A stretch of DNA of 22,837 nt, taken from positions 1 through 22,837 of the forward strand of contig JBOGED010000107.1 of assembly GCA_050743625.1 (NCBI GenBank), given 5' to 3'. Numbering within the stretch: position 1 is the first letter of the stretch; every line of letters starts with the position of its first letter. The translations under genes were made by a program, and so were the position numbers. Source of the stretch: JBOGED01 sp050743625 (lineage in GTDB: Bacteria > Actinomycetota > Nitriliruptoria > Euzebyales > Egibacteraceae). Below, piece after piece: positions 6,337-14,288 of this stretch. The notes beneath the pieces were generated by a model. It saw only the letters and a list, made by a program, of their open reading frames with translations, did no database searches and was not told the origin of the DNA.

Positions 6337-7681
6337 GGCGCAACAGATCCTTCCCGCGCGGTACCTGCCGCCTGCCAGACAGGCCGACCTTCTGAGCGTT
6401 GCCGTCAATTTCCGTCCGGATGTCATCGGTCTCATCGACGGGATGTTCATGCAGGCGCTCTCTGTGTGGCACAAGGAGATCCTCTATGCGCTGGAACAGG
6501 GGATTCGGGTCTACGGCGCGAGCAGCATGGGGGCCCTGCGAGCAGCCGAGACGGCTCCCATGGGCATGGTCGGCGTTGGCGAGATTTACCGGATGTATGC
6601 CACAGGTGAGTTGCTTGATGACGATGAGGTCGCGCTCGCGCACGGCCCGGCGGAAAGTGGCTACCAGAGACTATCGGAGCCGATGGTGAACGTGCGGGCC
6701 ACGCTGTGCTTCGCAGAGCGGCAGGGCGTGATCGACCACAACCAATGCGCCCTCCTCACTCGGATCGCGAAACAGATTCACTTCAGCGAGCGAACCTTTG
6801 CGGAGGTTTTGCGGCGGGCCGCGGATGCGGGAATGCATCCCGACGGGTTGACCAAGCTTGCCGCGTTCCTGAGGACCGGCTATGTCGATCTCAAGGCAAA
6901 TGACGCTATCGCGCTCCTTGAAACCATCCGCGATCAGCCTGTAGAGCCGACGCCGGACGGGCCAACGCTAGCCCGGACCTCGCAGTTCGATACGCTCTAC
7001 AATCGTGACCGGCTCGTGTCTCATGATGGGGTCGAAGTCCCGCTCGAAGCTATTGTCTACCACGCCGCGCTGTTCGACCCCGATTACCAGGATCTGAACT
7101 TTCACGCACAGAATCGGATGCTGGTTGCGATGATGGCGCGGTTACTCGACGTCGCCGTGGGCGCAGAAGACATCGAGGCCGAAACCGGACGTTTCCGGGA
7201 GCGTCACGAGCTCTTGGATGATGACGCATTTCAGTCGTGGCTCGATCGCAACGATCTGACAGCGACGGAGTTCGCTGCGCTGATGGCCGAGGTAGCCCTC
7301 TGCCGCCGGCTGCAGCAATGGCTTCTGATGGCCCGTTGGATGGACCGCAACACGAAGACGCTGCTGGACGAGCTACGCCTTCGAGACCGCTATACCGACA
7401 GAGCGCGACTTGCTGCCGCACAGGAGCGCTTGTTGCGGGAGACGGGCGTGGAGTCGATCGAGGTCGAACAGTGGCGCCTCTCGCTCCAAGAACTCTTCGC
7501 GGAGCATCTGGAATGGAGCGACATCCGCCCTGGCTCCGACATCTCACGGTGGTGCGAAGAGGCAGGCTTCCACACCGAGGGCAACCTCAAGATGGAGCTG
7601 CTGCGAGCCAGGATGGCGCGCCGATCCCTCCTCCGGCTCCTCGCCGAGATGGTAGGTGACGAAGAATTCCTCACCGAATGA
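6293..7681 (+). CDS. TfuA-like protein, YcaO partner
   Basis: About 462 residues. The N-terminal half is a TfuA-like domain, opening with NAVIFLGPSLP and containing the family signature YGASSMGALRAAE (74-86), then GVGEIYRMYATGEL and DDEVALAHGP. TfuA proteins act with YcaO enzymes; in thioamide pathways they are thought to supply or help transfer sulfur. I chose the TTG at 6293, where family homology begins, behind AGGAG (6283-6287). An upstream ATG at 6251 would add 14 unrelated residues within ycaO. The C-terminal 230 or so residues are helical, extend well beyond a minimal TfuA domain and could contact the leader peptide. The gene overlaps ycaO by 44 bp and ends inside the start region of the glycosyltransferase gene, so the three are probably translationally coupled. 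Confidence 0.88.
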   Translation: MNAVIFLGPSLPLAEAQQILPARYLPPARQADLLSVAVNFRPDVIGLIDGMFMQALSVWHKEILYALEQGIRVYGASSMGALRAAETAPMGMVGVGEIYRMYATGELLDDDEVALAHGPAESGYQRLSEPMVNVRATLCFAERQGVIDHNQCALLTRIAKQIHFSERTFAEVLRRAADAGMHPDGLTKLAAFLRTGYVDLKANDAIALLETIRDQPVEPTPDGPTLARTSQFDTLYNRDRLVSHDGVEVPLEAIVYHAALFDPDYQDLNFHAQNRMLVAMMARLLDVAVGAEDIEAETGRFRERHELLDDDAFQSWLDRNDLTATEFAALMAEVALCRRLQQWLLMARWMDRNTKTLLDELRLRDRYTDRARLAAAQERLLRETGVESIEVEQWRLSLQELFAEHLEWSDIRPGSDISRWCEEAGFHTEGNLKMELLRARMARRSLLRLLAEMVGDEEFLTE

Positions 7682-9650
7682 TCGCTTGATGATACAGATA
7701 CTGCGTCCTACGCTTCCAGCCAGATTGGTGAGTGCTCGAACGTTCGACGCAAACCTGGTTCGCGGTCTGTCAGATTGGGTGAGCATTCGTGAGGTGCCGT
7801 TGCTGAGATGGCTCGACGCCGTATTCGACCGGGCTCCCACTCCCAGCGTACTGCGACAATTGTCACAGCAGTTCTGGGCGGTCACTCGCGGGTACGACTT
7901 CTTGTGTCCCGACCACCACGCCATCCCGCTGGCTCCCTCGCTGATTCACCTACGCAACCTGGCAAGAGCACCAATCCGGCTTCTTCTCATTGCGCACGCT
8001 CCTGGAGCCTACGCACTGGAGTGGGTCCTGCTACGGCCGCTGCTGCGACCCGGCGACCGAATCGTTGCCCCGACCCAAAGCGCCCGTGAAATTATCCACT
8101 ATCTCTGCCCCGAGATTAGCGAATACATCCAAGTCGTCCCTCACCCCATGCCCCCGTTGCCGCCGGCCGCAGCATATTCACCAGCGCACCTCGTCAGCCT
8201 CAGCCGCATCCATCCTTCCAAGCTCCTCCACCGGCAAGTCGAGACGATGGCGGTGTTGCGCGGGCGGCACGTCCGTACCCCCACGCTACGGATCGCGGGG
8301 CCCCTGGACGACCCGAGTCACGGAGGACGCTCCGCTTACGCGCGTTCCCTGGCAGCGAAGATCCGTCGCCTCCGCTTGGACGATCAGGTGGAGCTGGTCG
8401 ACGAGGTCAAGGGTGACCAAGCGAGGGCCGACTTCCTCGCCTACGGTCGCCTGCTTCTCAATCTTTCGGTCTCCGTCGAGGAATCCTTCGGCAAGGCAGC
8501 GGTGGAGGCGATGCAGATGGGCGTCCCGGTCCTTGCGAATCGCTGGGACGGGCTGCCGGAAACGGTCGGAGACAGCCGGGCGTGCGTGCCGGTCGAGGAC
8601 GCAGAGCTCGGCATGGACGTCGACCCCGAAGGTTTGGCGGACACCATCGAGAGGTTGCTGGCCGACCCTCCAGATGCGGACGACTGCCGGGCGCGGGCCG
8701 CGCGGTTTCATCCCGCCCGGGTTGGTCCAGCCTACGAGGCGCTGCTGATCGAGGCCCTTGATGCGACGTACGCCGCCCGCGGGGGCGCTTCGGACCACGG
8801 CGATTCCAACCCTGCGGAAGGTGCCGCGCTCCGCGGCTTGCTCGGTCAGATCGCACCGCTGACCTGTCTCTCCTGGGAGGAGATCTTCGCCCTGCACATG
8901 GCGGATGTCCCCCGGTTACGCGAGGCGATCGCCGGTACCGCATCGACCGACGTATCCCACGGCGAGACGCTGCGGTCCCTGGTCTTCCTCGGTGTGCGCA
9001 CGCCGTTGGAGCGATTCATGGCGGGCGTTGACATCCGTCACCTGGCCTCGGTGACTGGCGCCCCCTGCAATCCCGAAGAGATCGCCGAGGTGAAGGACTT
9101 CTCCGTCCGGGTCGCGATGGCCGCGCGTGGCCGCGCAACGCTCGGCTCCCGCGTTGCGTGCCTGGAGTTCCTCGCCCGTGAAGGGGAATCCGACCTCCTG
9201 CGACAGGGCTTGCAGTCGTTGCGGCAGGAAGGCCTCGAGTCACCGGGCACTCTTTATCTCCGAGTGGAGCGCAGCCGCCTTGACGGAGACTTTTTGGAGG
9301 CGTTTCGGCTGGCGATCGCGCCTGAATCGAAGGCGCTGTGGGGAGAGTTCGCCGGGCCGCGACTCCGGCAGCTTGCGCGCGTGTGCCGTGACTGGGGCCG
9401 CCCTGGCCTGGCGTTGCCCTGGCTACGGGACTGGCTTGCGGAGTTCCCCGACTCACCCGACTCAGGTGGAGTGTGGGCTGATCGCTTCGTGAGCGCGCGC
9501 TGCGCTTCCGCACGGTTCGGCGGTGAGGCTCGCGAGGCGTACGTCCACGCGCGAGCGCAGCTCGGACCCCTGCCCAGCCTTGAGGCGCTGAGGCCCGACT
9601 GTGCGTCGGAGGAGGAGGTGTCCGATGCCCCAGTCCGGACGAGAACCTGA
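7656..9650 (+). CDS. GT4-family glycosyltransferase with extra C-terminal helical domain
   Basis: Up to 664 residues. The first 375 or so form a GT-B glycosyltransferase of the GT4 type: LVSLSRIHPSK near 185-195 begins the nucleotide-sugar domain, and ESFGKAAVE (276-284) followed by AMQMGVPV is the EX7E donor-binding motif. Residues about 385-650 are a helical region of unknown family that looks TPR-like. GT4 enzymes transfer sugars from UDP- or GDP-donors with retention. In this operon the peptide is a possible acceptor, but a cell-envelope acceptor cannot be excluded. The start is ambiguous: GTG 7656 overlaps tfuA by 26 bp, and ATG 7689 lies 7 bp after it. No signal peptide or membrane segment is seen, so it is cytosolic. 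Confidence 0.82.
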   Translation: MTKNSSPNDRLMIQILRPTLPARLVSARTFDANLVRGLSDWVSIREVPLLRWLDAVFDRAPTPSVLRQLSQQFWAVTRGYDFLCPDHHAIPLAPSLIHLRNLARAPIRLLLIAHAPGAYALEWVLLRPLLRPGDRIVAPTQSAREIIHYLCPEISEYIQVVPHPMPPLPPAAAYSPAHLVSLSRIHPSKLLHRQVETMAVLRGRHVRTPTLRIAGPLDDPSHGGRSAYARSLAAKIRRLRLDDQVELVDEVKGDQARADFLAYGRLLLNLSVSVEESFGKAAVEAMQMGVPVLANRWDGLPETVGDSRACVPVEDAELGMDVDPEGLADTIERLLADPPDADDCRARAARFHPARVGPAYEALLIEALDATYAARGGASDHGDSNPAEGAALRGLLGQIAPLTCLSWEEIFALHMADVPRLREAIAGTASTDVSHGETLRSLVFLGVRTPLERFMAGVDIRHLASVTGAPCNPEEIAEVKDFSVRVAMAARGRATLGSRVACLEFLAREGESDLLRQGLQSLRQEGLESPGTLYLRVERSRLDGDFLEAFRLAIAPESKALWGEFAGPRLRQLARVCRDWGRPGLALPWLRDWLAEFPDSPDSGGVWADRFVSARCASARFGGEAREAYVHARAQLGPLPSLEALRPDCASEEEVSDAPVRTRT

Positions 9651-11679
9651 GTGGAGCGGACGCTACACGGCGGTCGTGGCCTCGCATGGAGAGGTGCCGG
9701 CGCAGCGGCTGAGGCTGCACATCGATATCGATGGCGCCAAACCGCTCGGTGTGGTGAGCGGGACAGTGCGCGGTGGCAATGCGGCAGCGCACTTCATCGG
9801 TCAGGTGACACGTGACGAGTGGGTGGCCGACGCCCGTGAGCTCGACGTGACCGGCTTTTCGCTGGACTGGCCCGGCGCCTCGGCCGCCTTCGAGCGGCTG
9901 CGATTGAGGGTGAGACGGCATGAGGGTCGAGTCGTGGCCGAGGGGGTACTGGAGCGCTTGTCGGGAACCGGGGAATCCGTCTCCTTCGTCGCCCAGCGAC
10001 GATCACAGTGGTTTAGGAAGGTGGAGATCGACGTCGATGTTGAGGACGGCGCCCCGCCGCTCGAGCCCTATGCCACAGACAGCCATCCAGACCGCCCCAC
10101 CCGCCTTGCTCCTCGCAAGCTGACCTTTGAAGCCGCCTTCGCGGAGGCTGGCATTCGCCTCACGCGCCTGGCTCAGGACCGGGACGTGGTGGACACCAGC
10201 CAAGCAGGCGAAGACCACGCATGGAACTCCATTGAACTCCACGACTCGATGGAAAGGCACTGGGAGGCTTTCGGCAACCGCCCGCAGTGGAAGGCCTGGT
10301 TGTTCTTCGCAGTCAAGGCGGAGAGGAAGCGACTTGGTGGGCTGATGTTCGATGCCAACCTCGATGAGCGGGGCGGCATCGATCGCCAGGGTGTCGCGGT
10401 GTTCACTGGGTGCGAGTACTTCTTTTCCCCGCACGGCGGCTATGTTGAGATGAACCCTCCCTCGATCGCTGCCGCGCAGCGAGAGCTTCTCTTTACGACC
10501 GTGCACGAGCTCGGTCACGTGTTCAATCTTCCCCATGCCTTCGAGCCGCGCTCACGGCGCCGCTGGGACCCACCCCCGTGGATGCGACCAGGTCGCCGGC
10601 GACAGGCCTTGACCTGGATGAACTATCCCAACAACGCGATGCCCGACCAGGGTGCGAATGCCAGCTGGTTCTACCAGAGGTTCACCTTCAGCTTCACCAG
10701 GCAAGAGCTGTTGTTCCTCCGCCACGCGCCTGATCGCGACGTTCAGATGGGAGGCCCGCCACGCGCTCGTGGCCACGAGAGGGCGGGCTCGGCCGGCAGG
10801 GATCGCCGCCTAGAGCTCGCTGTCCGCGCCCGCAAGTGGCAGTTCGAACTCGGAGAGCCCGTCGTCGTCGAACTCCGTCTCCGGAACGTCGGGTCAGAAC
10901 CGGTGCCCGTGTACGCCAATCTCAACCCCAGTGACGGCCTCGTGGAGGTCGTGATTACCGGGCCTGAGAGGATCCGCCAACGCTACATCCCGCTTGTCAG
11001 CACCCGCATCGCCTGGGAGCAGCGGAGGCTTGAGCCCGGCGGCAACCCCCTTTACGCCGCGGTAGACCTGACGGTCGGTCGCTCTGGCTTCCCGTTTAAG
11101 CGCCCAGGTCGATACCGGATCTCGATGCGTTACACCAACTTGGACGGCAGCGTAGCGACGGCGGCCATGAATCTGGCCGTGCGTGCACCGTCACCTGAAG
11201 CGGCGGCCGTCCAAGAGCTGTTTGACGCGCGGGTGGGTCGCGTGCTGTACGTGGGCGGTACACGGGTTATGGAGGACGTGAACGACAAGCTTGACTGGGT
11301 GCGCTCTCGGCTAGACCCACGGCACCCGGTCGCGCTCCATCTCGCCACCACTCGTGTGAGAGCCTTGGCGCGCCCGGTCACGCTCGTTGGGACAAGAACT
11401 ACCGCCGCCCGAGTCCTCGAGCCGGAGCCGGACCGGGTCATCGCTGAGCTTGCACCCGTCGTATTGCAACACGAGGCCGCCTTGGCCGACACGATAGGAC
11501 ACATCAATATGCGCAAAGTGGTGGACATGTTCGCCACCTCCGCGGTCGATGCCGGTTCGACACACCTCGCCGTCGACGCCGAGCAGCGGATGCTCGAGCT
11601 GTTCCGATCACGCCAGGTACTCCCCTCCGTCGTTGCCTCGGTAGAGAACCGGCTCGCTGAGATCAAGGGTGCCAGGTGA
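9625..11679 (+). CDS. Metzincin-like zinc metalloprotease
   Basis: A 684-residue protein. The zinc site HELGHVFNLPH (H294, E295, H298, H304) has metzincin spacing, with Asn replacing the usual Gly at the eighth position. A candidate Met-turn, WMNYP (M332), follows about 28 residues later. A domain of about 250 residues precedes the catalytic region. Residues around 395-530 are strand-rich with an Ig-like look (GEPVVVELRLRNVGSEPVPVY, then FKRPGRYRISMRYTN), and a helical tail ends the protein. No signal peptide is evident, so it may act in the cytosol, perhaps removing the leader from the modified peptide. Start ATG 9625 has a strong GGAGGAGGTG site (9611-9620); the gene overlaps the glycosyltransferase gene by 26 bp and the next gene by 11 bp. 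Protease identity is firm; the substrate is inferred. Confidence 0.8.
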   Translation: MPQSGREPEWSGRYTAVVASHGEVPAQRLRLHIDIDGAKPLGVVSGTVRGGNAAAHFIGQVTRDEWVADARELDVTGFSLDWPGASAAFERLRLRVRRHEGRVVAEGVLERLSGTGESVSFVAQRRSQWFRKVEIDVDVEDGAPPLEPYATDSHPDRPTRLAPRKLTFEAAFAEAGIRLTRLAQDRDVVDTSQAGEDHAWNSIELHDSMERHWEAFGNRPQWKAWLFFAVKAERKRLGGLMFDANLDERGGIDRQGVAVFTGCEYFFSPHGGYVEMNPPSIAAAQRELLFTTVHELGHVFNLPHAFEPRSRRRWDPPPWMRPGRRRQALTWMNYPNNAMPDQGANASWFYQRFTFSFTRQELLFLRHAPDRDVQMGGPPRARGHERAGSAGRDRRLELAVRARKWQFELGEPVVVELRLRNVGSEPVPVYANLNPSDGLVEVVITGPERIRQRYIPLVSTRIAWEQRRLEPGGNPLYAAVDLTVGRSGFPFKRPGRYRISMRYTNLDGSVATAAMNLAVRAPSPEAAAVQELFDARVGRVLYVGGTRVMEDVNDKLDWVRSRLDPRHPVALHLATTRVRALARPVTLVGTRTTAARVLEPEPDRVIAELAPVVLQHEAALADTIGHINMRKVVDMFATSAVDAGSTHLAVDAEQRMLELFRSRQVLPSVVASVENRLAEIKGAR

Positions 11680-12271
11680 ACCACCGGCACTCGAGGATGC
11701 CAACCCGGCTCCGATGAGGGGCGAGCGGAGCTATCTCGGTCAGGCGCTCCTCATCACCATAGGAGGTGGAGTTGTCGTCGCGGTCAGCGCTGTTCGCGGG
11801 ATATCGCCGGGTGACGATCTCCTCCTGCGCTGGCCGGCGTGGTGGCAAGGGCTCGCATGGCTCATCGCCTGGACGGGCTGGATCGGTGCCACGGAGGTCG
11901 TCAGCATCCGGCTAGGGGTGCCATCACCGACCCGCTGGGAGCGGCAGCCGGTAGGGCGGCTTGTGCTCCGCACGGTCACCATCGTCATCTTGGCACCGAT
12001 CGCAGAGGAGCTGGTCTTTCGAGGGCTGCTCCTCCAGCGGATGGCTACACGTCTTGGCGCAGCCGCCGCCGTCCTCGTCACCGCCGCGGCATTCGCCTTG
12101 CTGCACCTGCGGTATCGGGCCGTACAAACCGCGTTGATCTTCCTCGACGGGATCGTGCTCGGCCTCGCTCTGGTGACCTCACAGTCTCTCGTACTCACGA
12201 TGCTCATGCACGGTCTCGGCAACCTCTTCGCGGTGTGGCAACGGCTCCCGGCCTACACGAAACGGTCATGA
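11669..12271 (+). CDS. CPBP-family intramembrane metalloprotease
   Basis: A 200-residue membrane protein of the CPBP (CAAX protease / bacteriocin-processing, Abi) family. The three conserved motifs are present: EELVFRG (E113, E114, R118), FALLHLRY with H146, and HGLGN with H181. About six hydrophobic segments fit the family topology. Members cleave within or next to the membrane, and several sit in bacteriocin loci as immunity or processing proteins. Here it could process the hydrophobic peptide core or confer self-protection. GTG 11669 overlaps the metalloprotease gene by 11 bp; an internal ATG at 11714 is possible. Its TGA overlaps the ATG of the next gene (ATGA), so translation is coupled. 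Confidence 0.85.
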   Translation: MPGEPPALEDANPAPMRGERSYLGQALLITIGGGVVVAVSAVRGISPGDDLLLRWPAWWQGLAWLIAWTGWIGATEVVSIRLGVPSPTRWERQPVGRLVLRTVTIVILAPIAEELVFRGLLLQRMATRLGAAAAVLVTAAAFALLHLRYRAVQTALIFLDGIVLGLALVTSQSLVLTMLMHGLGNLFAVWQRLPAYTKRS

Positions 12272-13098
12272 CGAGCACATCTGCCACCAGCATGGTACCG
12301 GCGGCGGTGCTGATACAGATCAGGCAGACGGTTGGAGCGATTCACCGAGTCACCCCGGTCGGCCGCAACGGGCGGACCTGGATCGCCGAGACGGACGCGC
12401 GCCGGGTCGTCGTGAAGCGGATGTCCTTAGACCATGACCCCCACCAATGTTCGGTCGTCTTCGCTGAGCTTGTCGCGCTCTCGTCCTCACCCTTCCCCGG
12501 GTTCGTCGCCGCTCTCGAGCATGGCGAGTCCTGGTACGGACTCTTCAACTACGTCGAGGGTCGGACTCCACATCCGGACGACACTGACTGGGACCGGGTG
12601 TGGTGCACCGTCCTCAATCAGCTGACGCTGCTACGCGACCGCGCTGGGATCGTCCCGACCTGGGATGTGGGCCAGCTGTGGCTCAAGCGATTCGCGGAGT
12701 TGCCTACGGACACGCTGATCAGTTCCCTGCTGAAGGACCTCACATCCTTCGCGCCCATCGGCCGCTTCACGGTTGCACACGGCGATCTCGGTGCACAAAA
12801 CCTTCTTGTCACGGCTTCCGGACTCAAGTTCCTCGACTGGGAGGAGATAGGAGGAAGCTTCGAGGGATTTGATGCCGGTTGGCTGCTGGCGCTCAACCGC
12901 GTGAGGGCTGGCCCCCAGTGGCCGCATGAGCGGTTACTCGATGAACTCTTTGATCGTGGATACGCCGAATCCAACCTCCGATATTTCGAGCGGATCGGCC
13001 TTCTCCGACTCCTCTACCGAGCAAGAACGCTGCCGATGGGCGAACACCTCCGAGCGCTCATCACCGGCATTGTCATGTCGGCGATCAAAGAGTATTAG
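12268..13098 (+). CDS. APH-fold phosphotransferase-like protein
   Basis: A 276-residue protein with the aminoglycoside phosphotransferase/choline kinase fold. It has the Brenner-type catalytic loop HGDLGAQN (H171, D173, N178) and a metal-binding LDWEE (D190) in place of DFG. A lysine in VVVKRM near residue 50 matches the ATP-anchoring position. The catalytic residues are intact, so it is probably an active kinase. Thioviridamide-type clusters carry a related phosphotransferase used in Ser/Thr dehydration together with a lyase, but no lyase is seen here. Alternatives are phosphorylation of Thr in the core, of the attached sugar, or of the product as self-resistance. The ATG at 12268 overlaps the CPBP stop by 4 bp. 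This is the last gene of the operon. Confidence 0.82.
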   Translation: MTSTSATSMVPAAVLIQIRQTVGAIHRVTPVGRNGRTWIAETDARRVVVKRMSLDHDPHQCSVVFAELVALSSSPFPGFVAALEHGESWYGLFNYVEGRTPHPDDTDWDRVWCTVLNQLTLLRDRAGIVPTWDVGQLWLKRFAELPTDTLISSLLKDLTSFAPIGRFTVAHGDLGAQNLLVTASGLKFLDWEEIGGSFEGFDAGWLLALNRVRAGPQWPHERLLDELFDRGYAESNLRYFERIGLLRLLYRARTLPMGEHLRALITGIVMSAIKEY

Positions 13099-13183
13099 CC
13101 CTTGTTGGCCCGCGGAACCGGGTGAAGCCGGAGATCGGGGGTGATCAGATGGCCGCTCCGGTGCGTCCGCCTCAAGCGGGTGC

Positions 13184-13200
13184 GCCGCCGATCCGGCGGC
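13184..13200. terminator. Weak hairpin between convergent genes
   Basis: GCCGCC and GGCGGC pair around a five-base loop between the APH-like gene (+) and the membrane protein gene (-). No T tract follows on either strand, so at best it is a weak bidirectional terminator. Confidence 0.2.
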
Positions 13201-13209
13201 ACGACGCCG

Positions 13210-13629
13210 TTACCGGTTCGGGCCGGGAGGCGCTTCTCCACGAGATCGCCGCCCGGACCCCTCGCCTCGTGCCATAAGGGCCGCCAGGAACGCGAGCAGC
13301 GCGATGACACCCATCGCGCTGACGGACCACGGATCGCTCGGCCTGCCACCCATTTCTTGGTCCATGATGTGCGAGACACCGTGCAGCAGCGAGCCCGCAG
13401 CGACGGCGGCGAGCGCGGCGACCAACGGATCGGACAGCAGCAGGCCTGCCAGCGCCGCGACACCCAGCGCGATCCCGAACACGCCGAGATCGTGCACCAG
13501 GTGTTCGTTGTACGGCGGGAAGCCTGCGACATTCTCGGCCCACGACTCCGGTGCGATGAACGCCCAGAGCCCGGACGCCAGATAGAACACCGCGGCGAGC
13601 GCGGCGACGACTTTGGCGAAGGTGCGCAT
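13210..13629 (-). CDS. Small four-helix membrane protein (DUF4345-like)
   Basis: A 139-residue integral membrane protein. Hydrophobic segments lie at about residues 5-26, 45-66, 70-92 and 108-127. The N-terminal pattern YLASGLWAFIAPESW and the HDLGVFGIALGVAAL segment are typical of small uncharacterised actinobacterial membrane proteins related to DUF4345. The tail is charged and basic. ATG 13629 has a perfect AGGAGG site seven bases upstream; longer readings of the frame run into unrelated sequence. It is convergent with the RiPP operon and has no clear role in it. Its upstream neighbour is a decayed glyoxalase-like gene. Confidence 0.72.
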   Translation of the reverse strand: MRTFAKVVAALAAVFYLASGLWAFIAPESWAENVAGFPPYNEHLVHDLGVFGIALGVAALAGLLLSDPLVAALAAVAAGSLLHGVSHIMDQEMGGRPSDPWSVSAMGVIALLAFLAALMARGEGSGRRSRGEAPPGPNR

Positions 13630-13715
13630 CGGATCCTCCTGGCGACTGTGTTGGTGCGAATCGTGCCGCACATCGGCGTGGACGGCAGCGCGGCGCCGGC
13701 GCCGGACCCGTCTCG

Positions 13716-13898
13716 GTGTGCATCCCCGGTGAAGGACAACAGGTGCAGGCCGCTCGCGGCACCTTCCGACGGATGTGGCGTATCGTCCCACTCGATCAGG
13801 AGCGGCATCAGTCCGTCTCCCTCGCCGGCGTCGGGTGGGGTCAAGCTCCACTGCGGCAGGACGCCATCCAGGCCGTGTCGCCACGGCTGATGCCACCG
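13716..13898 (-). pseudogene. Glyoxalase-like domain remnant
   Basis: About 60 codons on the minus strand read RWHQPWRHGL, then LMPLLIEWDDTPHPS and GLHLLSF. This resembles the central segment of glyoxalase-like (VOC-related) proteins, where a G-LPFLI-WD-PHP motif precedes a strand. The open frame extends further both ways, but the flanking sequence looks like GC-rich noise. No start codon with a ribosome-binding site is evident. Probably a decayed fragment. Confidence 0.4.
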
Positions 13899-14026
13899 CA
13901 GGGCGACGTGTCCCCGGCGGCGAATGTGTGCCGACTTAGACCATGCTCGCCGGAGGACAGCTGGACTTTCCCCCCAGAGCACGACACCTTGAGCCGCGCG
14001 ACCGGTGGTCATCGCAGGGCGCGGAC

Positions 14027-14277
14027 CTGGATCCCTTCGGACCGTTGATGCGGCAGGTGCTGGGCGAATGGCCACAGATCAAGGCACCGCGCCTGACCGA
14101 GCCCTGCGCAAGGCGGGCGACAAGGCCTCGGTCGACCCCGTCAATCGTCGCCCGCGAGCTGCGACCCCCGCCCACGAGCTATGCCCCGGCCAGGTGCTGC
14201 AGCTCGACTGGGCTGAGCTGCCCACCCGCCCACCATCTGCGCGTCTACGCGCTCGTGGCGTCGCTGCGGCTTTGCTG
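14027..14277 (+). pseudogene. IS21-type transposase (IstA) remnant
   Basis: One frame reads PFGPLMRQVLGEWPQIKAPR and LTE. A second frame then gives CPGQVLQLDWAELPTRPP. The first frame returns with LRVYALVASLRL. This is the order seen in IS21-family IstA: the segment before the catalytic core, the GQ-LQ-DWAE motif with the first catalytic Asp, and the YALVA strand. At least two frameshifts and the absence of the rest of istA/istB mark it as dead. Confidence 0.55.
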
Positions 14278-14288
14278 ACGCGGCGGCG

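Noticed and set aside
11839..12267. N-terminal extension of the APH-like frame (about 140 codons)
   Set aside because: This part overlaps the CPBP gene in another frame and has Arg/His-rich shadow composition. The ATGA overlap at 12268 gives a far better start.
13095..14075. 326-codon minus-strand frame
   Set aside because: It overlaps the real membrane protein gene out of frame. Only the middle 60 codons resemble a protein family, and these are listed as a remnant.
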